Source: CAXMQZ01 sp963707075 (GTDB taxonomy: Bacteria; Acidobacteriota; Thermoanaerobaculia; Multivoradales; JAHEKO01). Taken from it: 64,000 nt of DNA. Positions 33,940-43,532 of this stretch are shown here, one piece after another. The DNA lies in the NCBI GenBank assembly GCA_963707075.1, contig CAVPOX010000004.1, positions 962,334-1,026,333 on the forward strand. The letters run 5' to 3'. The first letter of the stretch is position 1; each line of letters begins with the position of its first letter. Below the pieces are notes generated by a model. The model did no database searches and was not told the DNA's origin. It saw nothing but the letters and a program-made list of their open reading frames with translations. A program made the translations under genes and the position numbers.

Positions 33940-36104
33940 TTCCCTCCCAACGCCTCGCGGAACCGATCCATGACCTCGTCCTTGGCAGCCTCGAGGGCCT
34001 GTCCGCCAACGTCTTTGGCAGCGTCCTTGGCCTGCTCGAGAAGACTCGGATCTTGCAGAAGCTCAGAGGGAACGGCTGCGTAGACGAAATGAGCGAGCAG
34101 GGGGCTCCATTCCGTCGCAATTACATCCCCTGTCTTGCGATACACGATCAGGCGGTAGACGACACCGTTCTGGTCTTCGTCGATGAGCACTGTTCGCGAT
34201 ACGACCGGTTCGCCTTTGGCAGGTGAGATCGGGATGCTCTCAACAACCGTGTTGCCGAATTTGCTGTAAAGAACCTGTGCGGTAATCCTGGGGATCTCAG
34301 AGGCTTCCATCTCAGCGAGATCGCCCTCCACCTCGATATCCCAGAGCTTGACCGGCGGCACCAACGTGACCGCCGCCGTTTCGGCGCGGATCCACCGCGG
34401 TGTCTCCGGATAGAGGTGCCCTCCACCGTAGCTCCATTGCACCATGTATTCGTACGACCGGTCGTCGGTTCCTCCTCCGGCAAACATCATTTGTGCCTTG
34501 AGCGAGTTCTCGGCGATATAGCTTTCGTCGATCGTCACGGAGTCGAAGAAGTCGTTTTCGCCAGGGCCATCCCGCCGCTTGCGCATCTGAACCGTGACGT
34601 AGTTGATCGCCGCCGAACGATCGCTCTCGAAGCTGAAGAGAGCCGGGAAAACAGAGTCGAGGTGAAATGTGATCGGGGTGTTGTTGAAAAACGGATCGTT
34701 CAGGATCACGTCGGTCATCGCGTCCGGGTAGTTGGCCTGGACGTCGTCGTACCACGACTTGATGTTCTGAACGATGCTGAAGGGCCGCTTGTAGGCGAGG
34801 TGGTAGGTGAGCTTGAACTCCTGCGTCTTCATTCCCTGTGAGATCGACCGCGAGGTCTTGGAGCGGTAGTAGCGTTTCTTCTTCTGGTTGATCTCGAGCT
34901 CGTCAGTCATGGAGTCGTCCTCGTTGCGCAGCATCGCCATGTCTTCGGCGGAGATTGGCTCGGTGAAGGAGTCGAGAAAGTACTGGAAGAAGGCTTCGCG
35001 GACCGGGGTGAGACGCTCGTCCTCCACGTTCTCACGGAAATCGAGTTCGATGATCTCCTGCTCCTCCAGCAAGGAGTAGAACTCGCGCAGCTCCACATCG
35101 GAGACGGTTTTGACCTTGTCCTGGTACTCCACGACGTCACACGCCTTGGGATTGAAGACCCGCTTTCCGATCCAACACTTCTTCCGGTACCCGGTGACCG
35201 TGGTCTGTTGCTTCTTGTTCCACTCGCGCTCGAGCTCTTCCCCTTGCTCGAGCAGACGGTCCCAGTGCAACACGATGCGACCCTCTCCGGCCGGTACCCT
35301 CGAGGTGAAAGCCAGGTCGAGCTCCAGTGAGAGATCGGCGATCGGCATATCGCGCTCGAAAGGTTCGGCCAGGAGCTCTGCCCCGAGAGCGGTCAGATCA
35401 GCCGCGACTGCGATCCGGTTGCCGGGCAAGATGGGTGCCCTTCCCGAAGAGATGAGAGTGCGAGTCATCGCATCGCTCGAGAGGGTCGCCGAGATGACCC
35501 GAAAAGTTTCTGCGTTGGCGTCGGTCGTGACCCGGGCTGCACCACGGATCTCCCCACAGGGAATGTCGCCCATTACGGGCCACAGGCCAAACATCGCAAA
35601 ACCCCTGGATCGCTGCTGGCTCGGACCGAGCTTCTCGGCCACACTCGCTCGGCTCTCGGCGAGCTTTGGATCGAGGGACTTCTTGAGCGCCGCTGCATCG
35701 AGTCTCCTTCTCCATACACCCTGCTTACACACCTTTTTCAGCTTCTGACGTGCCTCCTCCAGCTGATCGGCGGTCAGCCCCCACTCCATCAGAAAGTGGA
35801 GCACCCCACCTTGGGCACTCTCGTCGTCGGTGGTGTAGTTGAGAAACAGAAACTGCGGCCGTCCATCGGGTGTCTTGGAGAGCCGAAGGCCAGTAGGCAG
35901 ATAGTGGTACTCGACCTTCCGCGATCGGTCGTTCATCCCTTTGGCGGCGCCCATGAGCACCACCGTGGTGCCATCGTCGAGCACCAGATCGACCCGGTTC
36001 TCCTCGTCGAGTGCCACCTGGGCCTCGAGTGGAGGAGCGATCGTTACAGCTGTCAAGAGCGTTGCCAGTGCGAAAGAGAGCCCTGCAAGTATTTGCGTAC
36101 GCAT
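33936..36104 (-). CDS. Exported operon protein 5, member of the modular family
   Basis: The 722-residue protein has a signal peptide (LAGLSFALATLLTAVTIAPPLEA); the start at ATG 36104 has GGAGG upstream and is preferred over the 21-codon extension. The mature start (VALDEENRVDLVL) and YHYLPTGLRLSKTPDGRPQF match the family's opening pattern. A helical middle (ELDFRENVEDERLTPVREAF) replaces the cargo position. The C-half has the family C-module pattern (FHLDSVFPALFSF, SDRSAAINYVTVQMRK, EYMVQWSYGGG). A C-terminal helix (DAAKDVGGQALEAAKDEV) is extra. Four cysteines in the middle (KCWIGK, KACDVV and the N-part KKVCKQ, DIPCGE) could form disulfides. Function unknown. Confidence 0.82.
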   Translation of the reverse strand: MRTQILAGLSFALATLLTAVTIAPPLEAQVALDEENRVDLVLDDGTTVVLMGAAKGMNDRSRKVEYHYLPTGLRLSKTPDGRPQFLFLNYTTDDESAQGGVLHFLMEWGLTADQLEEARQKLKKVCKQGVWRRRLDAAALKKSLDPKLAESRASVAEKLGPSQQRSRGFAMFGLWPVMGDIPCGEIRGAARVTTDANAETFRVISATLSSDAMTRTLISSGRAPILPGNRIAVAADLTALGAELLAEPFERDMPIADLSLELDLAFTSRVPAGEGRIVLHWDRLLEQGEELEREWNKKQQTTVTGYRKKCWIGKRVFNPKACDVVEYQDKVKTVSDVELREFYSLLEEQEIIELDFRENVEDERLTPVREAFFQYFLDSFTEPISAEDMAMLRNEDDSMTDELEINQKKKRYYRSKTSRSISQGMKTQEFKLTYHLAYKRPFSIVQNIKSWYDDVQANYPDAMTDVILNDPFFNNTPITFHLDSVFPALFSFESDRSAAINYVTVQMRKRRDGPGENDFFDSVTIDESYIAENSLKAQMMFAGGGTDDRSYEYMVQWSYGGGHLYPETPRWIRAETAAVTLVPPVKLWDIEVEGDLAEMEASEIPRITAQVLYSKFGNTVVESIPISPAKGEPVVSRTVLIDEDQNGVVYRLIVYRKTGDVIATEWSPLLAHFVYAAVPSELLQDPSLLEQAKDAAKDVGGQALEAAKDEVMDRFREALGGK

Positions 36105-36191
36105 GTTCTGCCTCCAGTAGAGTGGGAGAGCGAAGGGGCGATGAATTCGAGAGTTGTCGAGCCTCATAGAACAGTATCGAGAGGGAGCTCA

Positions 36192-37937
36192 TCAGTCCGC
36201 CCTCTCGCTCGGCAGATTGTCGATCCAGACAAGCCCGCTGCCGTCGGTGCCGCTGGTCGTCAGATTGTCACGTCCAGCCAGGTGCCAGGTGATGCGGTAG
36301 TCGTACTTGATTTCGTCCCGCGGCAGGGTGAGCTCGATCACTTCCTCCTCCAGCGGCTTGTCGAGTCTGACGACGCGCTGTTGCCGACGACTGCTGCCGA
36401 AGAAGGGATAGGAGATCTCGACAATCACCGCCCGGACGTCGCGTTTGAGAAGGGTGGCCGAATCTCCCACGAGCTGGACTGGCAACCGCTGAAAAGGCGC
36501 GTAGAGATTGATCATCGGAGTGTCGGACTCGACCCATCCCGAGTCGTAGCTGCCGCCGTCGCGGAAGCTCCACTGAGTGCGGTAGCGGTAGTCTTGCCAG
36601 CGATCACGGTCGTCATCGCCACGCCAGCCGTAGACGAACCGCAGATCGGGAGCTGAACCAGAGAAGGTGCGCGCATCCAGGACGAGCTCGCGCAAAGTTT
36701 GTGTCCCGTCCTGATGCAGCTTTTCCAGAGTTACACTGACGCTGTTGACGAATCGCTCGAGCTCCGGCTGGAGGGCTCCATCGACTCTCACCTGGACCTC
36801 TCGCAGGTCGAATGTCGGGTCGTCCAGATAAACGGTGCGAAAGAAGGCCCTATCGTCTCCCCAGTTCCGATAGAGATCGCCGATGTTGAAGGCGATCGTG
36901 GCGTGTCGCTCCAAAGCCGACTGGTGATTGAAGCGCAGCACTGTGTGTCCACTGTCACGGACGCTGCGAGTCTTGTAGCCAACGCCGAGTCCGAAGCCTG
37001 TGGTTTTCCCGGCCAGTTTCGCCAGCTGATTGGGTTTGGCCAGTTTGGCGAGAGCTTCGAACAGACCTCCCTGCTGGTCGGGAGGGAGTTGAAGCGGCTG
37101 GACCGGCTCGAACATCAGTTTGAGCAGCCGGTCGTAGACCGTTCCGAGAAGGGCTTCCATCGACTCGTCGCTGCCGCTCGAACGAAGTTCGATCGCGTTG
37201 TCGCGCCGCATCTCGTCGAACATCGCCTCAACCTCTGCGCCCACCCAGAACGCTGAACCACCGGCGTTGAAGGCCTGGTTCTGGTGGACCTTGCTCCAGT
37301 CGACCTTGAGCTCAGCATCGAAGGCGGGTGCGATCCCGATGAAGGTCATGTCGAAGACCAGGGAGACGTCGGGTGTCGCGGTCTGAAAGCTTCCGAGGAG
37401 AAGCGTCGAGCGTTCCGGATCGAGCTCGAAAGACAGGGCGATGCGATTGCCCTCGAGAACCGGCGCCCGCCCGGCCGTCAAAACGGCGCGAGTCGCCTCG
37501 CCGCGCCCGCTGAGGACTGAGGAGACAAGACTGAAGCTTCCTGATTGAAACAAAACCGGTCCTCGCAGGACTGCATCCCGATTGTCGGTAAGCCGCACAA
37601 GGTCACGCTGCGCCCGCGTGCGCCGCTCCGCCGAGACACCGTAAGAAACCAGAAAGGTGAGGATCCCGCCACCGTCCGTTTTCGAGGAACCGCTCATCTT
37701 GTCGGATTGGGAGTAGGTGATGAACGAGAACTGGGGCCGGCCCTCGTCGTCGGTTGCCAACGCCGCACGGTCGGGAACATAGAGGTAGCTCTGCGGGTCC
37801 GAGGCCATCGGATAGCACCAGAGGTCCCCAGCCCGGACTCCACCCTCGAGCAGGACCTGCTGTGCGGTGACGGCCGCTGGGCCGATAGCCAATATGATTC
37901 CAGCGGTGATCAGCCTCGGGTGCAGCAGAAGCGTCAT
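36192..37937 (-). CDS. Exported operon protein 4, cargo-free modular family member
   Basis: The 581-residue protein has a signal peptide (ITAGIILAIGPAAVTA) and starts QQVLLEGGVRAGDLWCYP, clearly paralogous to the N-module of proteins 6 and 7 (also YLYVPDRAALATDDEGRPQF and VDWSKVHQNQAFNAGG). A short linker leads directly into the C-module (DRAFFRTVYLDDPTFDLREV, RYRTQWSFRDGG). No central cargo is present, so this shows the minimal N-C architecture. The ATG overlaps the stop of protein 3 as ATGA. Divergence from proteins 6/7 is substantial, so it is an old paralogue. Function unknown. Confidence 0.84.
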   Translation of the reverse strand: MTLLLHPRLITAGIILAIGPAAVTAQQVLLEGGVRAGDLWCYPMASDPQSYLYVPDRAALATDDEGRPQFSFITYSQSDKMSGSSKTDGGGILTFLVSYGVSAERRTRAQRDLVRLTDNRDAVLRGPVLFQSGSFSLVSSVLSGRGEATRAVLTAGRAPVLEGNRIALSFELDPERSTLLLGSFQTATPDVSLVFDMTFIGIAPAFDAELKVDWSKVHQNQAFNAGGSAFWVGAEVEAMFDEMRRDNAIELRSSGSDESMEALLGTVYDRLLKLMFEPVQPLQLPPDQQGGLFEALAKLAKPNQLAKLAGKTTGFGLGVGYKTRSVRDSGHTVLRFNHQSALERHATIAFNIGDLYRNWGDDRAFFRTVYLDDPTFDLREVQVRVDGALQPELERFVNSVSVTLEKLHQDGTQTLRELVLDARTFSGSAPDLRFVYGWRGDDDRDRWQDYRYRTQWSFRDGGSYDSGWVESDTPMINLYAPFQRLPVQLVGDSATLLKRDVRAVIVEISYPFFGSSRRQQRVVRLDKPLEEEVIELTLPRDEIKYDYRITWHLAGRDNLTTSGTDGSGLVWIDNLPSERAD

Positions 37938-39901
37938 GGTTTGCCCATCTCACCTCTGGCTGTTGGACCCGCCAGCCAAAGACTGGTGGAATCCAGGTTT
38001 GCAGCGTCGAGCAATGCCACGTCGTCGGTGATCTCGCCATCGGCGGTAATCCAAGTGACCTGGTAGGCGATGTCCTCGCCGGGGTCGTGGTAGATCACTA
38101 CAGAGGAGGCCTGATCGACGTCGTCGACTCGCAGATGGAGCTCACGCTGTTTGGCGGTTTCTCCCAGAAGTGCCGTCGCGAAGCTGACGATCGCGGTCTT
38201 CACACCGTGGGCTTCGAACTCCGATCGGTCAACGAAGATCCTGACCGCCCGCCTTTCGAGCGGTGGGCTGACATTGATGGCACCGGATGATGAGTGAATC
38301 CAACCGCCGTCCGGGGGTTGAACCAAGGTGTCGCCACCCCTGAGACTCCACTCGATACGGTACTCGTAGTCGAAGAAGGCCTCCTCGTCTGCCTCGCCGA
38401 GACGAGGATAGGAGACCGGCTGAACCGCCAGACCCTGATTCACCTCATCGAGAGAGAAGAGCAGATCGCGGCGGACTTCTGGGTTGTTGTCATAGGTCTT
38501 GCGAACCGTTACAGAAGCGAAATTCACCAGGTCGGAGAAGCTGTCGACGAAGTTGCCGTCGAGAATGAATCTTACCTCACGAAACTGAAAGGCCGGGTCC
38601 TCGAGGTTCACGGTCCGAAAGTAGCGGGTATCGGCTTCGAGCGCGTCATAGACTCCCCCCAGATTTCCGGAAGCGTCGACCGGTACCTTGACCGTCGTAC
38701 TGCGGCTCAGGATCACTGAAAACTGGTTTTCACGAATATCTTTGCGGTCCTTGAGGACATAAAGGTCGTCCGCAGCGTACTGTCGGTTGCGACCACCGAA
38801 CACTTTGGCGAGCCACCCTTCGGTCGTCTTGCCCTGAATATTCTCGAAAGCCATGGCCTGCTCGCGGGGTGGCTCCTTGGCCCAGCCGGTGGTCGAGTCG
38901 AACATGAGCTCGACGAGCTTGTCGGTAATCAGGGACAGCAGTCCGTCCATGGCACCACTTTCGATGTCGAGCGCTTGCGATCGGTCGAGCACCGTGACCT
39001 GAATACTGCCGTCGCGGATAAGGGTGTCACGCACCGTCGCGATGTACTCACGAGTGAAGAGTCCGGGATCCAAAGATCGTCGACCCTGGGCCGCCAGGCC
39101 AGCACCGATCGCTGCTCCGCCGGGACCGGCCACAATCGAACCTGCCGCCGCCGCCGCAGCTCCTGCTGGTGAAGCGCCCTGCCTGGGAATTCCTTCGTCC
39201 TCATCCTCGGGAAGGCCCTGTTCATTCGAAAGCTCGCTGAAGTGGTCATAGACCGAGTCGATGTTGGCTTCGACGCGTGCGTTGTAGCCCTCGACCACCG
39301 CCTCGTAGTAAGCGTGTACCGAAACCGAAACGTCGGAGGTGGGCCCGGTGAGCGAGTCCCAAAGGAGTGTCGCCCCTTCGGGCTCCAGGAGAGACGCCAC
39401 GACGGCCCGTGAACCGGGCATGAGGGGCGCGCTCCCCGAGGTCAGCACGGTTCGAGCGAGACCACCCTGGCTATCCTCGCGGACCACGGACGAAACCACT
39501 TCGAAGGAACCACCTCCTCCCTCTTCGGTCGATTGGAGCAGGGGAACCGGGCCGACGATCCGCGCAGCGGGCACCTCAGACCGGAGCTCGGTTTCGATCG
39601 AGTCCACCATGTCGGCGGGGAGGCCGAATTCGAAGAGTGCATGGAAGAGTCCGCCGCTCGAGACTCCATCCTTGCCCTGGTACTTCAGGCACAAGAGCTC
39701 GAAGCTCCCGTCGTCGCGCTGAGCGAGACGCGGGAACTGCGGAAGATAGTAGAAGGCGAGCTCGTCCTGCGAGTCCTGCAGAAGCTGAATCCCCTGCACG
39801 ATGCGACGGCCCTTGTCATAGTGCACCTGAGCTTCTGCCCACGAGTACCCGAGAAGGCAAGCTGTGGAGGCTGCGATCAGGATTGTGATGACGGTTCTCA
39901 T
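37934..39901 (-). CDS. Exported operon protein 3, member of the modular family
   Basis: The 655-residue protein begins at ATG 39901 with signal peptide ITILIAASTACLLGYSWAEA; an in-frame extension upstream lacks a better signal. Its mature N-part has AFYYLPQFPRLAQRDDGSFE, GLFHALFEFGLPADM and RIVGPVPLLQS, the N-module pattern. An Ala/Gly-rich hydrophobic stretch (ASPAGAAAAAAGSIVAGPG) near residues 240-265 lies in the linker position and could insert into a membrane. The C-module pattern is complete (YFRTVNLEDPAFQFREV, FDYEYRIEWSLRGGD). Fourth paralogue type in the cluster; function unknown. Confidence 0.82.
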   Translation of the reverse strand: MRTVITILIAASTACLLGYSWAEAQVHYDKGRRIVQGIQLLQDSQDELAFYYLPQFPRLAQRDDGSFELLCLKYQGKDGVSSGGLFHALFEFGLPADMVDSIETELRSEVPAARIVGPVPLLQSTEEGGGGSFEVVSSVVREDSQGGLARTVLTSGSAPLMPGSRAVVASLLEPEGATLLWDSLTGPTSDVSVSVHAYYEAVVEGYNARVEANIDSVYDHFSELSNEQGLPEDEDEGIPRQGASPAGAAAAAAGSIVAGPGGAAIGAGLAAQGRRSLDPGLFTREYIATVRDTLIRDGSIQVTVLDRSQALDIESGAMDGLLSLITDKLVELMFDSTTGWAKEPPREQAMAFENIQGKTTEGWLAKVFGGRNRQYAADDLYVLKDRKDIRENQFSVILSRSTTVKVPVDASGNLGGVYDALEADTRYFRTVNLEDPAFQFREVRFILDGNFVDSFSDLVNFASVTVRKTYDNNPEVRRDLLFSLDEVNQGLAVQPVSYPRLGEADEEAFFDYEYRIEWSLRGGDTLVQPPDGGWIHSSSGAINVSPPLERRAVRIFVDRSEFEAHGVKTAIVSFATALLGETAKQRELHLRVDDVDQASSVVIYHDPGEDIAYQVTWITADGEITDDVALLDAANLDSTSLWLAGPTARGEMGKP

Positions 39902-39914
39902 GAACAAGTCTCGT

Positions 39915-41084
39915 CTATTGGTTGACGGCAACATTGCCGCCTCCTGCTTCGATCTCGAGAAGACGCTCGTGCGGAGTCGTAACATCAAGTACGCCCAACC
40001 ACGAGCGTTCCCGCCACCCGGAGTCGAGTTCCTCACCGTTCGTGGCAATCTCGCGAACCCGATACCGAAGCGGTTGGCTCAGTCGGACCGCGAACGGAAA
40101 CCGGACCCGGTGGACGGCGGCATCCGGATCCGCGGCCCGGAAGACGACCAGCTTGCGGGCGGTCCGGCCGTTGACGGCCTCGCCCTCGAGCTCGACCATC
40201 TTGACCGCGAGGTCCGTCCGTAGCGCACTCCGGAAGTCGTAGCAGCGAACATCCAGGACACCGTGACCGGGCGGTGGTGGACGCTCCGCGCTGAGGTCGA
40301 TGACCTGGAGAAGGTCGGCGTCCTGTTCGGGGTCGAGAGTGATCTGGATGGCATCGGCGCGAACTGTCCTGGGCTCCTCCGCTGGACGGGCAAGGGCATC
40401 TGGTTCCTGGAAGCCGTTGCCGATGTCGGTTTGGCCTTCGATCTCGAGCCGATCGCCCGAAGCAAGCACGCCTTCGGCGATATAGGAGTAGCTGAAGCTC
40501 ACGAGCGCCTGACCCTTCTCGAGCGTCATCCAGACGGCCTCGGCGCTGTGTCGATTCAAGCGAAGGGTGTATCGGCGCTGGCTGAAGTTGCTTTCGGATG
40601 GCTCTCGGAGCTCGAAGTCGCCCTCTGGAAGCTCGACCTCTTCGCCGCCTCCGAGAGGTACGAACACCACCTGCGCTTCTGTGCGCCGAAGCGGCAGGAT
40701 GCGAAGCTCCGGTCGGCTGACACCTTCGCTTACCAAGAAGAGTCGGGCGCTTTCCAGTGCCTCGGCGCCCACGACTCGCCGCGCCACATCGAAGCTGAGG
40801 TGGGCAAAAAGCCGCGTTTCGTTCTGGTCACCGGTGAGGAAGGTTCCGGTGCGGCGGGTGAGCAGGAAGTGCACGGAAGGCCGTCCTTGGTCGGTGACGA
40901 CCTCGAGTGGCCCTGGCAGGTAGTAGAAGCGCCCGGGTACCGCAATGTCGGGATAGATGGTCAGTGTTCCAGCCTGCCGGGCCTGGTCGAGTGCAGGTTG
41001 GGCGAGCGCCGGGAGGGCGGCGTTCAACAGCAGTGGGCCGATAAGCGAGGCAATCGTATTGATTGCTCGAAGTCTGCCTGGCAT
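39915..41084 (-). CDS. Exported operon protein 2, short modular family member
   Basis: The 389-residue protein starts at ATG 41084, which overlaps the stop of gene 1 as TGATG; an upstream in-frame extension lies inside gene 1 and is ignored. Signal peptide: IASLIGPLLLNAALPALA. The mature part has TLTIYPDIAVPGRFYYLPGP and VHFLLTRRTG, a diverged N-module. The second half (YTLRLNRHSAEAVWMTLE, FSYSYIAEGVLASGDRLE) shows the strand pattern of the rest of the family, but the full C-module is not obvious. It is the shortest member. Function unknown. Confidence 0.78.
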   Translation of the reverse strand: MPGRLRAINTIASLIGPLLLNAALPALAQPALDQARQAGTLTIYPDIAVPGRFYYLPGPLEVVTDQGRPSVHFLLTRRTGTFLTGDQNETRLFAHLSFDVARRVVGAEALESARLFLVSEGVSRPELRILPLRRTEAQVVFVPLGGGEEVELPEGDFELREPSESNFSQRRYTLRLNRHSAEAVWMTLEKGQALVSFSYSYIAEGVLASGDRLEIEGQTDIGNGFQEPDALARPAEEPRTVRADAIQITLDPEQDADLLQVIDLSAERPPPPGHGVLDVRCYDFRSALRTDLAVKMVELEGEAVNGRTARKLVVFRAADPDAAVHRVRFPFAVRLSQPLRYRVREIATNGEELDSGWRERSWLGVLDVTTPHERLLEIEAGGGNVAVNQ

Positions 41085-43183
41085 CACGGCTGGGATGTCT
41101 CCCAAGGCTTTCCCTCGAAGATCTTCCGTAGAGCCGAAGAGCTCACGAGGAGCTCGAGGCTTCGGTCGCCAGGCACGAATCCGCCACCTTCGTAGGCCTC
41201 GCCGTCCGGCATGATGACCGAGGCGGTCCATTCGTAGGGTGTCTGGTCTTCACTGCGACCAAAGTAGAACGGGATCGAGCGGGTCTCTCCGTCGGTCTCG
41301 AAGTCGTAGATTCCCAGGGATCCGCCATCTCCTCCTGGCTCGAGATAAGGGGAGCGGATGAAGACCCGGATGCGTTGGGCGCCGGTGGCCGCCAGGGGAT
41401 CGAGGAGCGTGATCCTCAAGGGTTGACGAGCCTGCTCCGACACCCCGCCCATGATCGATCGCGCCGCAGTCTCGATGGACGCGGCATCCGGTACCACGCG
41501 ATAATCGACCCAGGTCAAGAAGGCCTTGTCGCTGACGGCAGGTGGTATCACTGGCTCCATGGCAACGCTCCCACCAGACGCGATGGCCGGAGTGCCGGTC
41601 AGATCCCACGACACGACTTGTATGCGCTTGGACTGATCGACCACAAGGGCATGCAGACCTCGGAATCGAACCGGGTGGGGTAGTGCGTTGGCCCAGACAT
41701 CGCCGTCCTGCCACCGGATCGCCGGGTACCCTGCAGGCTCCTCCCAGCTCAGATAGAGGGGAATCTGTTGTGCCACGGTCCCAGCCGTGCTGGGTTGGAA
41801 GGTGAGCTCGGGCGCGGAAACCTGATCGATGCGCAGGTGTTCGAGCAGGTCCTCCAAAGTCGCCGTGGGCATCTGCCAGCCCACCTCGACCTTGCCCATT
41901 ACGGTGTCCGGCGCCCGCACCACGACGGAGCTCACTCCCTCGTAGGTGGCGAGGGCGTCCGCGACGGAGTTGCGGGTCGCGTCGTGGTCGATCGGCATCT
42001 GCCGGAGCTCGAAGAATGGAAGCCCCTGGGCAAGCGCGGCCTGGCGGACGAGGATCTCGGCCGCGCGGCGGCTGGTCGGCGTGAAGCGGGGAGTGAGCAC
42101 GGCTCGGGCATCCACCCCGGGTGACGCTTCGCCGGTCGCCGTGCCGTAGGCGAGCGAGAGGTCGTACCTCTGCGAGATCGGATCCCAGCGTAGATAGTAG
42201 GCCGCCGGCAGGAAGTAGTAGATTCCGGAGGTTAGGTTGATGTCACTCCAGATGACCGATTTGATACCGAGAATCTCGTGGATCGCAGGTCCTTCCCCGA
42301 CCGATCGACCGGATACATATCCCTGCATCGTGGTTACCTCAGCGAGGTCGATCCGCCACTTGGGCTCTGGTCCTTCGGCGCCGCCGGGACCGAATGAAGT
42401 CGGTGGAGGATTCGCCTTCTCGAAGTAGAACGAGGTCTTTCTACGGCTGTCGTCTCGGGTATACGTTCTGAGATCGAGACCTGGCGTGTGAAACAGAGTC
42501 AGTGTTGGAGTTGGAGCTGGCAGAGAGGCGGTACCGCCCAGTGGCTTCTGGCTGAACCGCTTGATGGCGTCCGTGCTCGACAGGGGCTTGAAGACGGTAG
42601 GTTTGACGGAGACGGGGCGACTGCGGGACTTCGAAAGTAGCTGCAGTCGTTGCCTTTTCGCGGACCCGGTAATGCGCTCCTTCGTGGAATCGTCTGCGGT
42701 TTCCAGGATATGGGTGCCGTCGCCGTTGTATCGCAGATGAAGCACCGTGTCCGGATCTGCGGGGTCCGCACTTCGTGCATCAATAGTCTTATCGGCGCGC
42801 AGCGCCAGCAGATGCCATCCGTTGGCGGTCCGGATGCGGGCGATCTTGTTCTCGACGTCGAGCCAAGCGACCTGGAATATCTCCTCTTCAGGTGCCCTTG
42901 AGGAGAGCCGAACCGCGCTACCACCTCCCTTGTCTGCAGCGAGGTAGCGCCCTTCTCCCGCTCGCAGCCGGACGTAGCGGAAGTCCACAACGTCTTCGTC
43001 CAGCCCCATCGTCGGAGGCGAGGTCGGGTCAGGTGCGGTCAGGTATAGGTTGTCGAGAGTCTGGAGCTTCTCCGCCTGCACGGTGATGGGAGCCTCAGCC
43101 TCAGCAGGCGTGAATTCCGGGATCAGCAGGCACGAGACGAGACCGGCCAAGAGCGGAATCGAGGTGGTTCGTTGTCGTCTCAT
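41084..43183 (-). CDS. Exported operon protein 1, beta-trefoil lectin-like N-terminus plus family core
   Basis: The 699-residue protein opens the operon, with GGAGG before the ATG and signal peptide IPLLAGLVSCLLIPEFTPAEA. Residues about 55-195 have the fascin/ricin-like beta-trefoil pattern (YVRLRAGEGRYLAADKGGG, then ENKIARIRTANGWHLLALR and DTVLHLRYNGDGTHILET), suggesting carbohydrate binding. A Pro/Ser-rich linker precedes a core with the family signature GIYYFLPAAYYLRWD and a C-terminal set of strands (IYDFETDGETRSIPFYFG, TPYEWTASVIMPDG). No catalytic motif is evident. It may be the adhesive or targeting member of the set. Function unknown. Confidence 0.76.
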   Translation of the reverse strand: MRRQRTTSIPLLAGLVSCLLIPEFTPAEAEAPITVQAEKLQTLDNLYLTAPDPTSPPTMGLDEDVVDFRYVRLRAGEGRYLAADKGGGSAVRLSSRAPEEEIFQVAWLDVENKIARIRTANGWHLLALRADKTIDARSADPADPDTVLHLRYNGDGTHILETADDSTKERITGSAKRQRLQLLSKSRSRPVSVKPTVFKPLSSTDAIKRFSQKPLGGTASLPAPTPTLTLFHTPGLDLRTYTRDDSRRKTSFYFEKANPPPTSFGPGGAEGPEPKWRIDLAEVTTMQGYVSGRSVGEGPAIHEILGIKSVIWSDINLTSGIYYFLPAAYYLRWDPISQRYDLSLAYGTATGEASPGVDARAVLTPRFTPTSRRAAEILVRQAALAQGLPFFELRQMPIDHDATRNSVADALATYEGVSSVVVRAPDTVMGKVEVGWQMPTATLEDLLEHLRIDQVSAPELTFQPSTAGTVAQQIPLYLSWEEPAGYPAIRWQDGDVWANALPHPVRFRGLHALVVDQSKRIQVVSWDLTGTPAIASGGSVAMEPVIPPAVSDKAFLTWVDYRVVPDAASIETAARSIMGGVSEQARQPLRITLLDPLAATGAQRIRVFIRSPYLEPGGDGGSLGIYDFETDGETRSIPFYFGRSEDQTPYEWTASVIMPDGEAYEGGGFVPGDRSLELLVSSSALRKIFEGKPWETSQP

Positions 43184-43532
43184 AGAGTCCTCCAGTCTCG
43201 ATCACCTGGGTCGATGCGGGGATCCCTATCGAGGCGATCCACGAATGCGATGTGTTCGTCGACCCAGCGCCAGCAGTCCGCAAGGGACTTGAGCTCCAAT
43301 GGAGATTGCGCTCAATAGTATAGCGAGAATGAGTGCGGAAACCAGCCACTCAATCTTGGAGAAACGTCCATGCGTCAGCGGAACACGAGCTCTGACAGAG
43401 TAGGTATGTGAGCTCAAGGCCGAAGTAGCGTCGATGACGCTGACTGCAAGATCGTTTCTATCTCAGGGTCCGCCGCTCGATCCACTCCTGGTAGCACGAG
43501 GTGCGCATGAATATGTCTTCGCTGCCGTGCCT
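43184..43532. other. Region upstream of the exported-protein operon
   Basis: The operon promoter must lie here. On the minus strand TATACT is present near 43320 but has no good -35 element, so I do not mark a promoter. A TTG-initiated frame with a hydrophobic segment (43226-43417) is discussed among the rejected items. Confidence 0.4.

Noticed and set aside
24459..43183. Contractile injection system or secretion machine
   Set aside because: No sheath, tube, baseplate, ATPase or secretin motif is present; every product simply has a signal peptide.
43226..43417. A 63-codon minus-strand frame with a hydrophobic stretch (WLVSALILAILLSAISIGA) upstream of the operon
   Set aside because: It starts with TTG, lacks a good ribosome binding site, and its tail is arginine-rich nonsense. 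It could be a small membrane protein but there is no second line of evidence.
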